Shown here in pieces: positions 15,472-21,628 of a DNA stretch of 23,214 nt. Below the pieces are notes generated by a model that was not told the DNA's origin, did no database searches, and saw only the letters and a program-made list of their open reading frames with translations. Position numbers and translations under genes: made by a program. Where the stretch lies: contig CACXHA010000090.1 in the NCBI GenBank assembly GCA_902767385.1, positions 1 to 23,214 of the forward strand. Direction: 5' to 3'. The first letter of the stretch is position 1. Each line of letters begins with the position of its first letter. Source of the stretch: an uncultured Elusimicrobium sp. (GTDB lineage: Bacteria > Elusimicrobiota > Elusimicrobia > Elusimicrobiales > Elusimicrobiaceae).

Positions 15472-16628
15472 TTAACGAGTTTAAAGAAATGACGTTTGCC
15501 GATTTGCAATACGTCCCCGTTTTCAAAAGCAAGCGGGCCGTCTTGCGCAACTTTTTCGCCTTTGAGGCGCACGGCCCCTTGGGTAATTAAGTTGCGGGCT
15601 TTGTTTTTGCTCTCGGCACCGCCGGCGGCAAAAATGACGGCAGAAAGTAAAGCTCCCAGTTCGGGTTTAAACTCCGGCATATCCGTAGGGAGTTCTTTTT
15701 TGGAAAACACCGTCTCAAAATGGGCTTGTGCGGCATTGGCGGCCTCTTCATTATGAAAGCGCGCTACCAGTAAATGCGCCAGTTTTTTCTTGGCTTGCAT
15801 GGGGTGCATGGCTTTGATTTCGTCCAAATTTTCGCTAGTTAACAGCTCGTAATACATGGGCATTACTTCGTCGGCGATAGACATAATTTTGCCAAACATA
15901 TCTTCCGGTGCGTCGGTAAGGCCCACGTAGTTTTTGTAGGATTTGCTCATTTTTTTCACGCCGTCTAACCCAACCAGTAGCGGCACCGTAATAGCTACTT
16001 GCGGCTCTTGCCCGTTGTTTTTTTGCAGTTGGCGACCGACGAGTAAATTGAAAATTTGGTCCGTTCCGCCCAGTTCCACATCTGCTTTTAAGGCCACCGA
16101 ATCTTGCCCCTGGAACAAACTGTATAACACTTCGAGCATACTAATCGGGTTGCCCGCCGCCATACGTTTTTTAAAGTCATCGCGCTCTAACACTTGCGCT
16201 ACGGTTACGTGTTGCAAGGTGGTCAGCAAATCGCGCCCGGAAACAAACGGGTCTAACCACTCGCTATTAAAACGCACTTCGGTTTTGGCGGGGTCTAACA
16301 CTTTAAAAGCTTGGTCGGTATAAGTTTTGGCGTTGGCTAAAATTTGCTCACGCGCGAGGACAGGGCGGGTGGAATCACGCCCGGACGGGTCGCCAATGGC
16401 GGCGGTAAAATCGCCGATGACTAAGACGGCGGTGTGGCCTAAATCTTGAAAGCGGCGCAATAAAGAAAGAGCGACACTATGTCCTAAATGTAAGTCGGCA
16501 GAGGTTGGGTCACAGCCGAGTTTAATTTTAAGCGTTTTGCCCGATTCTAATTTTTTGGCTAAATCGTCTTTGGATACTACGTCCACGCACCCGCGTGTTA
16601 AAAAAGAAATTTGCTGCTCAATCGTCAT
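15468..16628 (-). CDS. tyrS: Tyrosyl-tRNA synthetase
   Basis: A 386-residue class I aminoacyl-tRNA synthetase. The HIGH motif is H47-L-G-H50 within CDPTSADLHLGHSVAL, and the KMSKS loop is K226-M-S-K-S230. The tyrosine-site blocks IGDFTAAIGDPSGRD and ELGGTDQIFNLLVGR are present. The C-terminal 60 residues form an S4 RNA-binding domain (ARNLITQGAVRLKGEKV). AGGAG lies 8 bases upstream of the ATG. It is followed by mltG with a 4-base overlap and probably has its own promoter in the gap after priA. Confidence 0.96.
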   Translation of the reverse strand: MTIEQQISFLTRGCVDVVSKDDLAKKLESGKTLKIKLGCDPTSADLHLGHSVALSLLRRFQDLGHTAVLVIGDFTAAIGDPSGRDSTRPVLAREQILANAKTYTDQAFKVLDPAKTEVRFNSEWLDPFVSGRDLLTTLQHVTVAQVLERDDFKKRMAAGNPISMLEVLYSLFQGQDSVALKADVELGGTDQIFNLLVGRQLQKNNGQEPQVAITVPLLVGLDGVKKMSKSYKNYVGLTDAPEDMFGKIMSIADEVMPMYYELLTSENLDEIKAMHPMQAKKKLAHLLVARFHNEEAANAAQAHFETVFSKKELPTDMPEFKPELGALLSAVIFAAGGAESKNKARNLITQGAVRLKGEKVAQDGPLAFENGDVLQIGKRHFFKLVK

Positions 16629-16656
16629 AAAAAATGCTCCTAAAAAATATATTTAT

Positions 16657-16662
16657 ATTATA
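16657..16662 (-). promoter_or_regulatory. Likely -10 box of tyrS-mltG
   Basis: On the minus strand a consensus TATAAT lies 28 bases upstream of the tyrS ATG, in an AT-rich leader that also holds AGGAG. The -35 zone (about 16680) is not consensus. I see no T-box antiterminator in the leader, which is too short for one. Confidence 0.5.
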
Positions 16663-16697
16663 CAAAACACGCCCGGGGAGTTGCTTAATTATTAAGC

Positions 16698-16785
16698 GTC
16701 ATCCCCGAGAGTTTCTATCGGGGATCCCCACCTCGTTATAAGTAGAAATCGGCGGAGATTCCCGACTACTACCTTCGGGAATGAC
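16698..16785. repeat. BIME/REP-like composite repeat of two inverted hairpins
   Basis: An 88-base element bounded by GTCATCCCCGA (16698-16708) and TCGGGAATGAC (16775-16785), an 11-bp terminal inverted repeat with one mismatch. Each end also folds on its own: ATCCCCGA/TCGGGGAT (16701-16708 with 16718-16725) and ATTCCCGA/TCGGGAAT (16758-16765 with 16775-16782). Each has an 8-bp stem and a 9-nt loop. A single unit of the same family is at 21510-21541. It fills most of the gap between priA and tyrS, and no coding potential is seen. Confidence 0.75.
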
Positions 16786-16793
16786 TTCGTTTT

Positions 16794-18761
16794 TTAATAA
16801 AAATTATACGGGTCGGCAGAAATTTGGGTACTGACACCTTTGGCGGGTTCAAAACTGTCTAACTGCGCGAGTAAATCTAAATACCGCGCGGCGTCCGTCT
16901 TAAATAAAAGGTATTGCTTTTTGAGTTTATCCGTCTTTTTGGCACACCACACCGGGCCTAAAATTTCCAAACACTTGCCTTGCCCCACTGCTTTAAGGCG
17001 CGCCGTTTCGGCCTGTAATAAATCCAATTCTTTGGCTTTTACCGTCACACGAATTAAACACGTAAACGGCGGGTAGCCAAACGTTTCGCGTAACGCCAAT
17101 TCATTTTCGGCCGCCGCGGCGTAATTGCCCGATAGCATGGGGGCGTAATCGTAGGCGGTTTGGTCGGCGGTTTGGATAATTAAGCGCCCGCCGGGCACGC
17201 ACGATAAATGGCCGCGCAGTTCAAATAAAAGTTGCCCGAATTTTTCACTGGCGCGAAAATCGGGGCTGTCCAGTTCCAGTTCCGCGTCGAGTACTGCGGC
17301 TAACGTAACGCGCGAGTTTTTAAGCGCACCCGACGCAAGCCGCGTGCCAACGATAATATCCGCTTGCCCGGTTTTAAGCGCACTTAACGCCTCAAAACCT
17401 TGGCCTTCTTTGGTTTTAAGCGTGTCCGAATCCAGGCGCAAGAGTTTTGCGTGCGGAAATAATTTGGCCAGTTCGGTTACAATTTTTTGCGTGCCGCCAC
17501 CGCGCGATTTAAAAATGAGGTTATGACACTTGGGGCACTCTTGCTGCAACCCTTCCACCGCGCCGCATTTTTTACAATGTAGCCGTTCGGTGCCGTCGTC
17601 TAACTTTTCGTGCGTTAAGATAGCACCGCACTTTTTACATTTGGCGTATGCACCGCAGTTTAAACAGTAGTACGTGCCGGCGTAACCGCGGCGGTTTAAG
17701 ATGAGTAGGGCGGGCTCTTTTTTAGCTAAATTTTCGGCCAGTTGCTCCAATAAAAAGGAGGAAAAATAGCGGCTTTTGTCGCTCTTTTTTTCGGTTAGTT
17801 TAATTTGCGGGGCGTACGTCCTTACGATGGGCGTATCCAAAGAAAGGGCGGTTACTTTTTTGTCTTGCACCCACTTCATAATTTCTGCGCTGGGCGTGGC
17901 AGAAACGTACACCAGGGTAGCCCCATGCATTTTAGCGCGCTCGTACAACACGTCCCGCGCGTGGTAATAGGGTTTGTTTTCTTCTTGTTTATAGTTATCG
18001 TCGTGCTCGCCCAGCATAGCGGCCAGACGCAAATTTTTAAACGGCAGTAGCACGCCCGAGCGCGTAGCAATCACCACACAAGGAACGCCGTTAGAAATGT
18101 TGGAAAAATATTTTTTCTTTTTGCTTAGCAGCATCCGGCTGTGCCAAGCATAGACGTTGTCCGCGCCAAAGCGTTTTTCTACTTCGCCGACAAACTGACG
18201 GGCGGCTACCAAATCGGGCACCGTCAGTAACACTTGTCCGTAACCGCTTAATACCTCACCCGCGGCGCGCAAAATAATTTCGGTCTTACCAGTGGCGGCG
18301 GGACCACGCAGTAAAAAGGCGCCAAACTCATACGCCGGGTTTGCTTGCAAGCAAGCAAGCGCTTTTTGTTGGCACGCACTAAGCGCAAAAGAGGGCGTTT
18401 TTACCGTCGGGCGCACCAAAGAGGGTGGGTCACTCAATTTAAAATAGGGTTGGGGGGGAATTAACGCAAATAAAATTTGACCGACCGGGCAGCCATAGTG
18501 ACTTTTTAAATAGCGCATAAGCGGAAACAAATCGGCACCAAAGAGCGGTTTTTTATCCACCACGCTGGCAATCGGTTTTAGGGTAATGTGCGCGGGTGCG
18601 GTGGAAATATCGCTTACGGCTACCACTAAACCGCAGGTTAAGCGGTTGGCGAGCGGGGCCGTAACGCGCACGCCGGGGTGGACAAAATCGGCCAATTCGC
18701 CCGGCACGATATAGTCAAAATCGCGGTCTAAGGGAACGTCAAAAACCACCTTGCAAAACAT
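16794..18761 (-). CDS. priA: Primosomal protein PriA with degenerate helicase motifs
   Basis: A 655-residue protein of normal PriA architecture: the 3'-DNA-binding domain (VVFDVPLDRDFDYIVP), the winged-helix linker, a two-lobed helicase core with an inserted zinc module, and the C-terminal domain. I use the ATG at 18761; an in-frame GTG at 18776 overlaps udg. Walker A is intact (GPAATGKT, 153-160), as are YKQ...YHARD, SATPS and LNRRGYA. All eight zinc cysteines remain (CLNC, CKKC, CKKC, CPKC). But the DEEH of motif II is LGEH (250-253), motif V reads GTRLASGALKN instead of GTQM-AKGHDF, and motif VI QVAGRAGR is ELRGHLSC (R516-C521). ATP-driven unwinding is therefore unlikely. Binding forks and loading the replicative helicase could persist. 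Confidence 0.93.
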   Translation of the reverse strand: MFCKVVFDVPLDRDFDYIVPGELADFVHPGVRVTAPLANRLTCGLVVAVSDISTAPAHITLKPIASVVDKKPLFGADLFPLMRYLKSHYGCPVGQILFALIPPQPYFKLSDPPSLVRPTVKTPSFALSACQQKALACLQANPAYEFGAFLLRGPAATGKTEIILRAAGEVLSGYGQVLLTVPDLVAARQFVGEVEKRFGADNVYAWHSRMLLSKKKKYFSNISNGVPCVVIATRSGVLLPFKNLRLAAMLGEHDDNYKQEENKPYYHARDVLYERAKMHGATLVYVSATPSAEIMKWVQDKKVTALSLDTPIVRTYAPQIKLTEKKSDKSRYFSSFLLEQLAENLAKKEPALLILNRRGYAGTYYCLNCGAYAKCKKCGAILTHEKLDDGTERLHCKKCGAVEGLQQECPKCHNLIFKSRGGGTQKIVTELAKLFPHAKLLRLDSDTLKTKEGQGFEALSALKTGQADIIVGTRLASGALKNSRVTLAAVLDAELELDSPDFRASEKFGQLLFELRGHLSCVPGGRLIIQTADQTAYDYAPMLSGNYAAAAENELALRETFGYPPFTCLIRVTVKAKELDLLQAETARLKAVGQGKCLEILGPVWCAKKTDKLKKQYLLFKTDAARYLDLLAQLDSFEPAKGVSTQISADPYNFY

Positions 18762-18762
18762 A

Positions 18763-19647
18763 CTATTTGCGCGCACCTTTAAGGCCCAGCTTGTCCATGA
18801 CCATTTGTAAATCTTGCCAGGCGTCTTTTTTCCAGTTGGGGTTTCTTAAAAGGGCGGCCGGGTGATAAGTGGCAATAATTTGCACCGGTTTGGGTAGCTC
18901 TGCACTATCCAAATGCAAGGTGTGAAATTTGCCGCGAAGCGCGCCTAAACTGTCCGCGTCACTAATAAGTGCTTTGGCCGCTACGCCACCTAACGCTATT
19001 ACATATTTGGGGCAAACAATCGCAATTTGCTGTTCAATATATTTGCGGCAACACGCGATTTCCTGCGCGTTGGGGGCGCGGTCATTGCCGTGTTTTTCGG
19101 GGTGTAAGGGGTCCACCATGGGATGGCATTTGGCGATGTTGGCAATAAATACTTTTTCACGCGTAAGGCCCATGGCTAAAATCATTTTATCTAACAGTTG
19201 CCCGGCGCGGCCCACAAACGGGCGGCCTTGCCGGTCTTCATCAAAGCCGGGGCCCTCGCCCACAAACATCACGTCTGCGCTCACGTTACCCTCGCCGGGA
19301 ACGGCATTAAGGCGTGTAGCACCCAGCGGGCAGCGGGTGCAGGTTTTGATGACTTCAGCCAGTTCGTTTAGAGCGCGGGTTTTGTCGGTTTTGTTCATAG
19401 TGGGTTCCTCCACCGGGGCCGGTGGTTGCGTGTTCGCGTGCGGGAAATCTACCGTCAGCGTAGAATTTTCCGCCATTTTAGGAGCAGTAGAAACCCCCGC
19501 ATTTTGCTTTGTGGCGTTGTGGTGCAAAGCGGCGGGGGGTAAATCAGTTTGCGCACGCGGGCGGGAAATATCTAGCAGCTCATCTTCTTCTTGGGCGGCT
19601 AAAAAGCGTTTAAAATCCCCGGCCAGTCCGCGCGCAGAATCAGCCAT
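18763..19647 (-). CDS. Type 4 (Fe-S cluster) uracil-DNA glycosylase
   Basis: A 294-residue protein. The C-terminal 210 residues match the family 4 UDG type: 4Fe-4S cysteines C103, C106 (CTRCPL), C174 (IAKCHP) and C199 or C200. The glycosylase motif is GEGPGFDEDRQGRPFVGRAG and the second uracil-site motif is ATYHPAALLRNP. The enzyme excises uracil from DNA. The first 85 residues are an extension: a short charged helix (residues 1-26), then a low-complexity Pro/Ala/Thr linker. M84 could be an internal start giving the usual core length, but the continuous frame beginning one base after the rpoZ stop favours the long form. priA begins one base past its stop. Confidence 0.9.
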   Translation of the reverse strand: MADSARGLAGDFKRFLAAQEEDELLDISRPRAQTDLPPAALHHNATKQNAGVSTAPKMAENSTLTVDFPHANTQPPAPVEEPTMNKTDKTRALNELAEVIKTCTRCPLGATRLNAVPGEGNVSADVMFVGEGPGFDEDRQGRPFVGRAGQLLDKMILAMGLTREKVFIANIAKCHPMVDPLHPEKHGNDRAPNAQEIACCRKYIEQQIAIVCPKYVIALGGVAAKALISDADSLGALRGKFHTLHLDSAELPKPVQIIATYHPAALLRNPNWKKDAWQDLQMVMDKLGLKGARK

Positions 19648-19648
19648 A

Positions 19649-19945
19649 TTACAGTTTCATGGGCTCTTTGGCCTTGCGTTCGGCCTCTAAGCGGGCTTCT
19701 TCGGCGGCTTTTTGTTCAGCTGCGTAGTTGGTGGTGCTGAGATTCAAAATTTCTTCTTTGGTAATGCGTTTAGACAAAATGGCATCTAATGCTTCTTTGA
19801 TGACCGCAGAGGTCGGCTTGTTTTTAAATTCCGCTTTCTTTTTGAGTTCCTTGGCATACATGGACGCGAGGACTACAATATCGTAGCGGTCTCCGTCAAA
19901 GTCAGTCAGTTTTGCGGCTAATTCTTGGTCGTTTTTTGAGGACAT
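19649..19945 (-). CDS. rpoZ: RNA polymerase omega subunit
   Basis: A 98-residue protein. Residues about 15-70 fit the omega fold (DGDRYDIVVLASMYAKEL, then NKPTSAVIKEALDAIL). The last 25 residues are a charged Ala/Glu helix. Omega supports assembly of the polymerase beta-prime subunit. The family is short and divergent, so the call leans on the position right after gmk, a very common gmk-rpoZ pairing. AAGGAG is 6 bases upstream of the ATG. The udg ATG follows its stop after one base. Confidence 0.82.
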   Translation of the reverse strand: MSSKNDQELAAKLTDFDGDRYDIVVLASMYAKELKKKAEFKNKPTSAVIKEALDAILSKRITKEEILNLSTTNYAAEQKAAEEARLEAERKAKEPMKL

Positions 19946-19959
19946 ATTGGCTCCTTACA

Positions 19960-20553
19960 CTATTTTAAAAGTTTAATTTTTTTATCTTGGCGTACCACGC
20001 GGCTTTGTTCGGCTGCGATAATACCCGCCATTTTAACAATAGCTTCTTTCAAATCGTCATTTAAAAGCGCATAGTCGTATTTATCCAACTCTTTCATTTC
20101 TTTTTTGGCCGTTTCTAGGCGGATTTCAATATCCTGCGTGTTATCGTTGCGGCCCAAAATGCGCTTTTTAAGCTCTTTTAACGACGGCGGCACAATAAAC
20201 ACCGTAGCGGCTTGCGGATACTGCGCTTTGACGGTGCGCGCGCCTTGCACGTCAATCACCAAAATGGGGCAGACGCCTTTTTTAAGTAGGTCATCTACGG
20301 ATTTTTTGGGAATCCCGTAGTAGTGCGTATGCACTTGGGCCCACTCCAACATTTGGTGTTTTTTGATGGCTTGTTCAAATTGTTTAATCGTCCAAAAATG
20401 ATAATCTTTGCCATTTTTTTCGCCTTTGCGCGGCGCACGGGTGGTGGCAGTTACCACGCGTGAGACGGTTTTATTGGTTTTAAGGACCGCATCTACAATG
20501 GTAGTTTTGCCCGCACCCGAGGGGGACGAAACAATAATGGGAAAAGCCTTCAT
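19960..20553 (-). CDS. gmk: Guanylate kinase
   Basis: A 197-residue P-loop kinase that phosphorylates GMP to GDP with ATP. The P-loop is SSPSGAGKTT (9-18). The GMP-binding region contains TATTRAPRKGEKNGKDYHFW and the EWAQVHTHYYGIP block. The Walker B-like strand is ILVIDVQGA, and the lid has RILGRNDNTQDIEIRL. It is the first gene of the gmk-rpoZ-udg-priA block. No Shine-Dalgarno precedes the ATG, and a -10-like box ends six bases before it. Confidence 0.95.
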   Translation of the reverse strand: MKAFPIIVSSPSGAGKTTIVDAVLKTNKTVSRVVTATTRAPRKGEKNGKDYHFWTIKQFEQAIKKHQMLEWAQVHTHYYGIPKKSVDDLLKKGVCPILVIDVQGARTVKAQYPQAATVFIVPPSLKELKKRILGRNDNTQDIEIRLETAKKEMKELDKYDYALLNDDLKEAIVKMAGIIAAEQSRVVRQDKKIKLLK

Positions 20554-20559
20554 AGTGAT

Positions 20560-20589
20560 ATTTTAGTAAATATAAGGGGCCCGGCGCAA
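20560..20589 (-). promoter_or_regulatory. Promoter of gmk, predicted leaderless
   Basis: On the minus strand TTGCGC (20584-20589), an 18-base spacer, then TAAAAT (20560-20565) and six bases to the ATG. The expected start point is the A of the ATG, which fits the lack of a ribosome binding site. It lies just downstream of the terminator of the preceding gene. Confidence 0.6.
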
Positions 20590-20593
20590 GAGT

Positions 20594-20635
20594 AAAAAAC
20601 CGCCAAACAGGCGTATGAAAATTTCATATACCTGT
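20594..20635 (-). terminator. Terminator of the 20651-21253 gene
   Basis: On the minus strand, past the stop codon at 20651, a first hairpin contains the near-perfect palindrome TATGAAAATTTCATA flanked by CAGG/CCTG (20608-20634). It merges into a short CGCC/GGCG hairpin (20601-20613), immediately followed by a run of T (complement of 20594-20599). The two hairpins share bases, so only one may form at a time. Confidence 0.65.
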
Positions 20636-20650
20636 GTAAAAGCAACTTAA

Positions 20651-21253
20651 TTATTTATTCCATTGTTCTTTTAGTGCTTGGATTTGTTGGGCAATATCAG
20701 AATCAGGGTCCTTGGCCAGGATATATTCAATTTGGTGAGCCAGTTTAAATTCGGCTATTTGCTCGGCGGACATATCCTCTACTTTATTAAGTGCGCCGGT
20801 AATAGACCGGATTTCTGTGCGCGGCCAAGATTGGTGTTTGTTAATAAATGTTGATAATTGCAGGAAAATTTCATCTTCCCGCTCGGCCTGTTGAACAGCT
20901 TGACGCAATTGCTTTAGTGCCAATATAAACGGCTCGTTGGTATTTTCATGTTCCCAAATAAACCGATTGACCCGCTTGGCTAAAAGCATTTCCTCTTTGG
21001 ACGCTCGGTCTGCGTGTGGCCAATGACCATATTGTGAAACAAATCCTTGTACCTGCATCCGTAAGATAAGGGGCTCTATTCTAACATATATCTTTTCTAA
21101 CCGTGTCTCTAGAGAAATACGTGGCGGCATTACGCTATTAGTAATGGTTTGTGCAAGCTTTTTTACTTTCTTTTGTGCATGGGCGTTGGAAGCAGTAACC
21201 CCAAGCAGACAAATGGCGATGAACATGAGTTTTATAGTATTGTTTAATTTCAT
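20651..21253 (-). CDS. Secreted protein with two WP-type helical repeats, function unknown
   Basis: A 200-residue protein that I do not recognise as a named family. A signal peptide (MKLNNTIKLMFIAICLLG..., AHA cleavage before Q27) is followed by QKKVKK, much like the QKKV after the signal peptide of the 102-1325 protease. The mature part is helical and charged. It contains two similar units about 65 residues apart: F71-VSQYGHW78-P79 and F136-INKHQSW143-P144, each followed by a long helix. The F-[VI]-x-[QK]-[YH]-x-x-W-P pattern is loosely reminiscent of helicase-associated or similar short helical repeats, but I would not assign it. GGGAG ribosome site 7 bases before the ATG. It is monocistronic, with its own promoter and terminator. 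Confidence 0.72.
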   Translation of the reverse strand: MKLNNTIKLMFIAICLLGVTASNAHAQKKVKKLAQTITNSVMPPRISLETRLEKIYVRIEPLILRMQVQGFVSQYGHWPHADRASKEEMLLAKRVNRFIWEHENTNEPFILALKQLRQAVQQAEREDEIFLQLSTFINKHQSWPRTEIRSITGALNKVEDMSAEQIAEFKLAHQIEYILAKDPDSDIAQQIQALKEQWNK

Positions 21254-21274
21254 AGATATTCTCCCTATATTTAG

Positions 21275-21316
21275 AGTATAAAATGATGGAACTTACCGCC
21301 AGGGCCAAAAGACCTA
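21275..21316 (-). promoter_or_regulatory. Promoter and shared upstream element of the WP-repeat protein
   Basis: On the minus strand a -10 TATACT at 21275-21280 lies 21 bases before the ATG. The -35 position is not consensus. It coincides with the edge of CCAGGGCCAAAAGACCTA (plus strand, 21299-21316), which differs in one base from the element before the 102-1325 protease. The gap from element to -10 box is 18 bases here and 20 there. Confidence 0.5.
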
Positions 21317-21344
21317 TTGGAAATTGGGCCCTAATAAAAACAGG

Positions 21345-21383
21345 CCCCTTGCGGGAAGGGGAATAAAATAAGGGTTTATTCCC
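21345..21383. other. Mutually exclusive hairpins in the 21254-21628 gap
   Basis: CCCCTT (21345-21350) pairs with AAGGGG (21356-21361), while GGGAATAAA (21359-21367) pairs with TTTATTCCC (21375-21383) over 9 bp with a 7-nt loop. The two stems share bases 21359-21361, so only one can form at a time. On the minus strand the first is followed after CCTG by TTTTT, so it may be a second terminator behind the ppdK terminator. The rest of this gap, about 21384-21509, shows only a weak plus-strand TTGTTG/TATATT pair and no gene. Confidence 0.4.
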
Positions 21384-21509
21384 AAACTTGTTTCGGGATC
21401 TTCAACGCTTGTTGTTACGCAAGTGTAAGCGTATATTAACAGTATGCGTGGAAGCCCCTGAAAAAACAGGGATAATACTTTATGGATAACAGCAACAGAT
21501 TCGTATGCG

Positions 21510-21541
21510 GGAGATTCCCGACAAAAGCACTCGGGAATGAC
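21510..21541. repeat. Single REP-like hairpin unit
   Basis: GGAGATTCCCGAC (21510-21522), 8 bases, then TCGGGAATGAC (21531-21541). The 8-bp stem ATTCCCGA/TCGGGAAT has a 9-nt loop. Both arms and their flanks are identical to the right half of the 16698-16785 element; only the loop differs. It lies downstream of the ppdK terminator. Confidence 0.75.
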
Positions 21542-21546
21542 AGATT

Positions 21547-21588
21547 AAAAAAACTATACCCCTCGCGGGTTTTCGTCGCAAGGGGTAT
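21547..21588 (-). terminator. Terminator of ppdK
   Basis: On the minus strand, 40 bases past the ppdK stop, AGGGGTAT and ATACCCCT (complements at 21581-21588 and 21556-21563) form an 8-bp stem. After a mismatch it is extended by a short GCG/CGC pairing. It is followed by seven consecutive T (complement of 21547-21553). Confidence 0.82.
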
Positions 21589-21628
21589 TATAATTGTTTA
21601 GCGCGGGCTTTGGGAGCCCAGCTCCGGG

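Noticed and set aside
16629..16697. T-box riboswitch in front of tyrS
   Set aside because: Only about 70 bases separate the tyrS ATG from the REP-like element, and no specifier loop, T-box sequence or antiterminator is visible.
16794..18761. priA as a pseudogene
   Set aside because: The frame is uninterrupted at full family length, zinc cysteines, Walker A and the terminal domains are conserved, and the gene is tightly packed behind udg. Loss is limited to motor motifs, so I treat it as a functional variant.
18929..19690. A 253-codon plus-strand open frame opposite udg and rpoZ
   Set aside because: It runs opposite two well-supported genes, and its Ser/Pro/Ala-rich composition is a typical shadow of the complementary strand.
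20612..20626. TATGAAAATTTCATA palindrome as a regulator operator
   Set aside because: It lies directly after the stop codon of the WP-protein gene and forms the upper part of a hairpin leading to a T-run, so a terminator arm explains it better.
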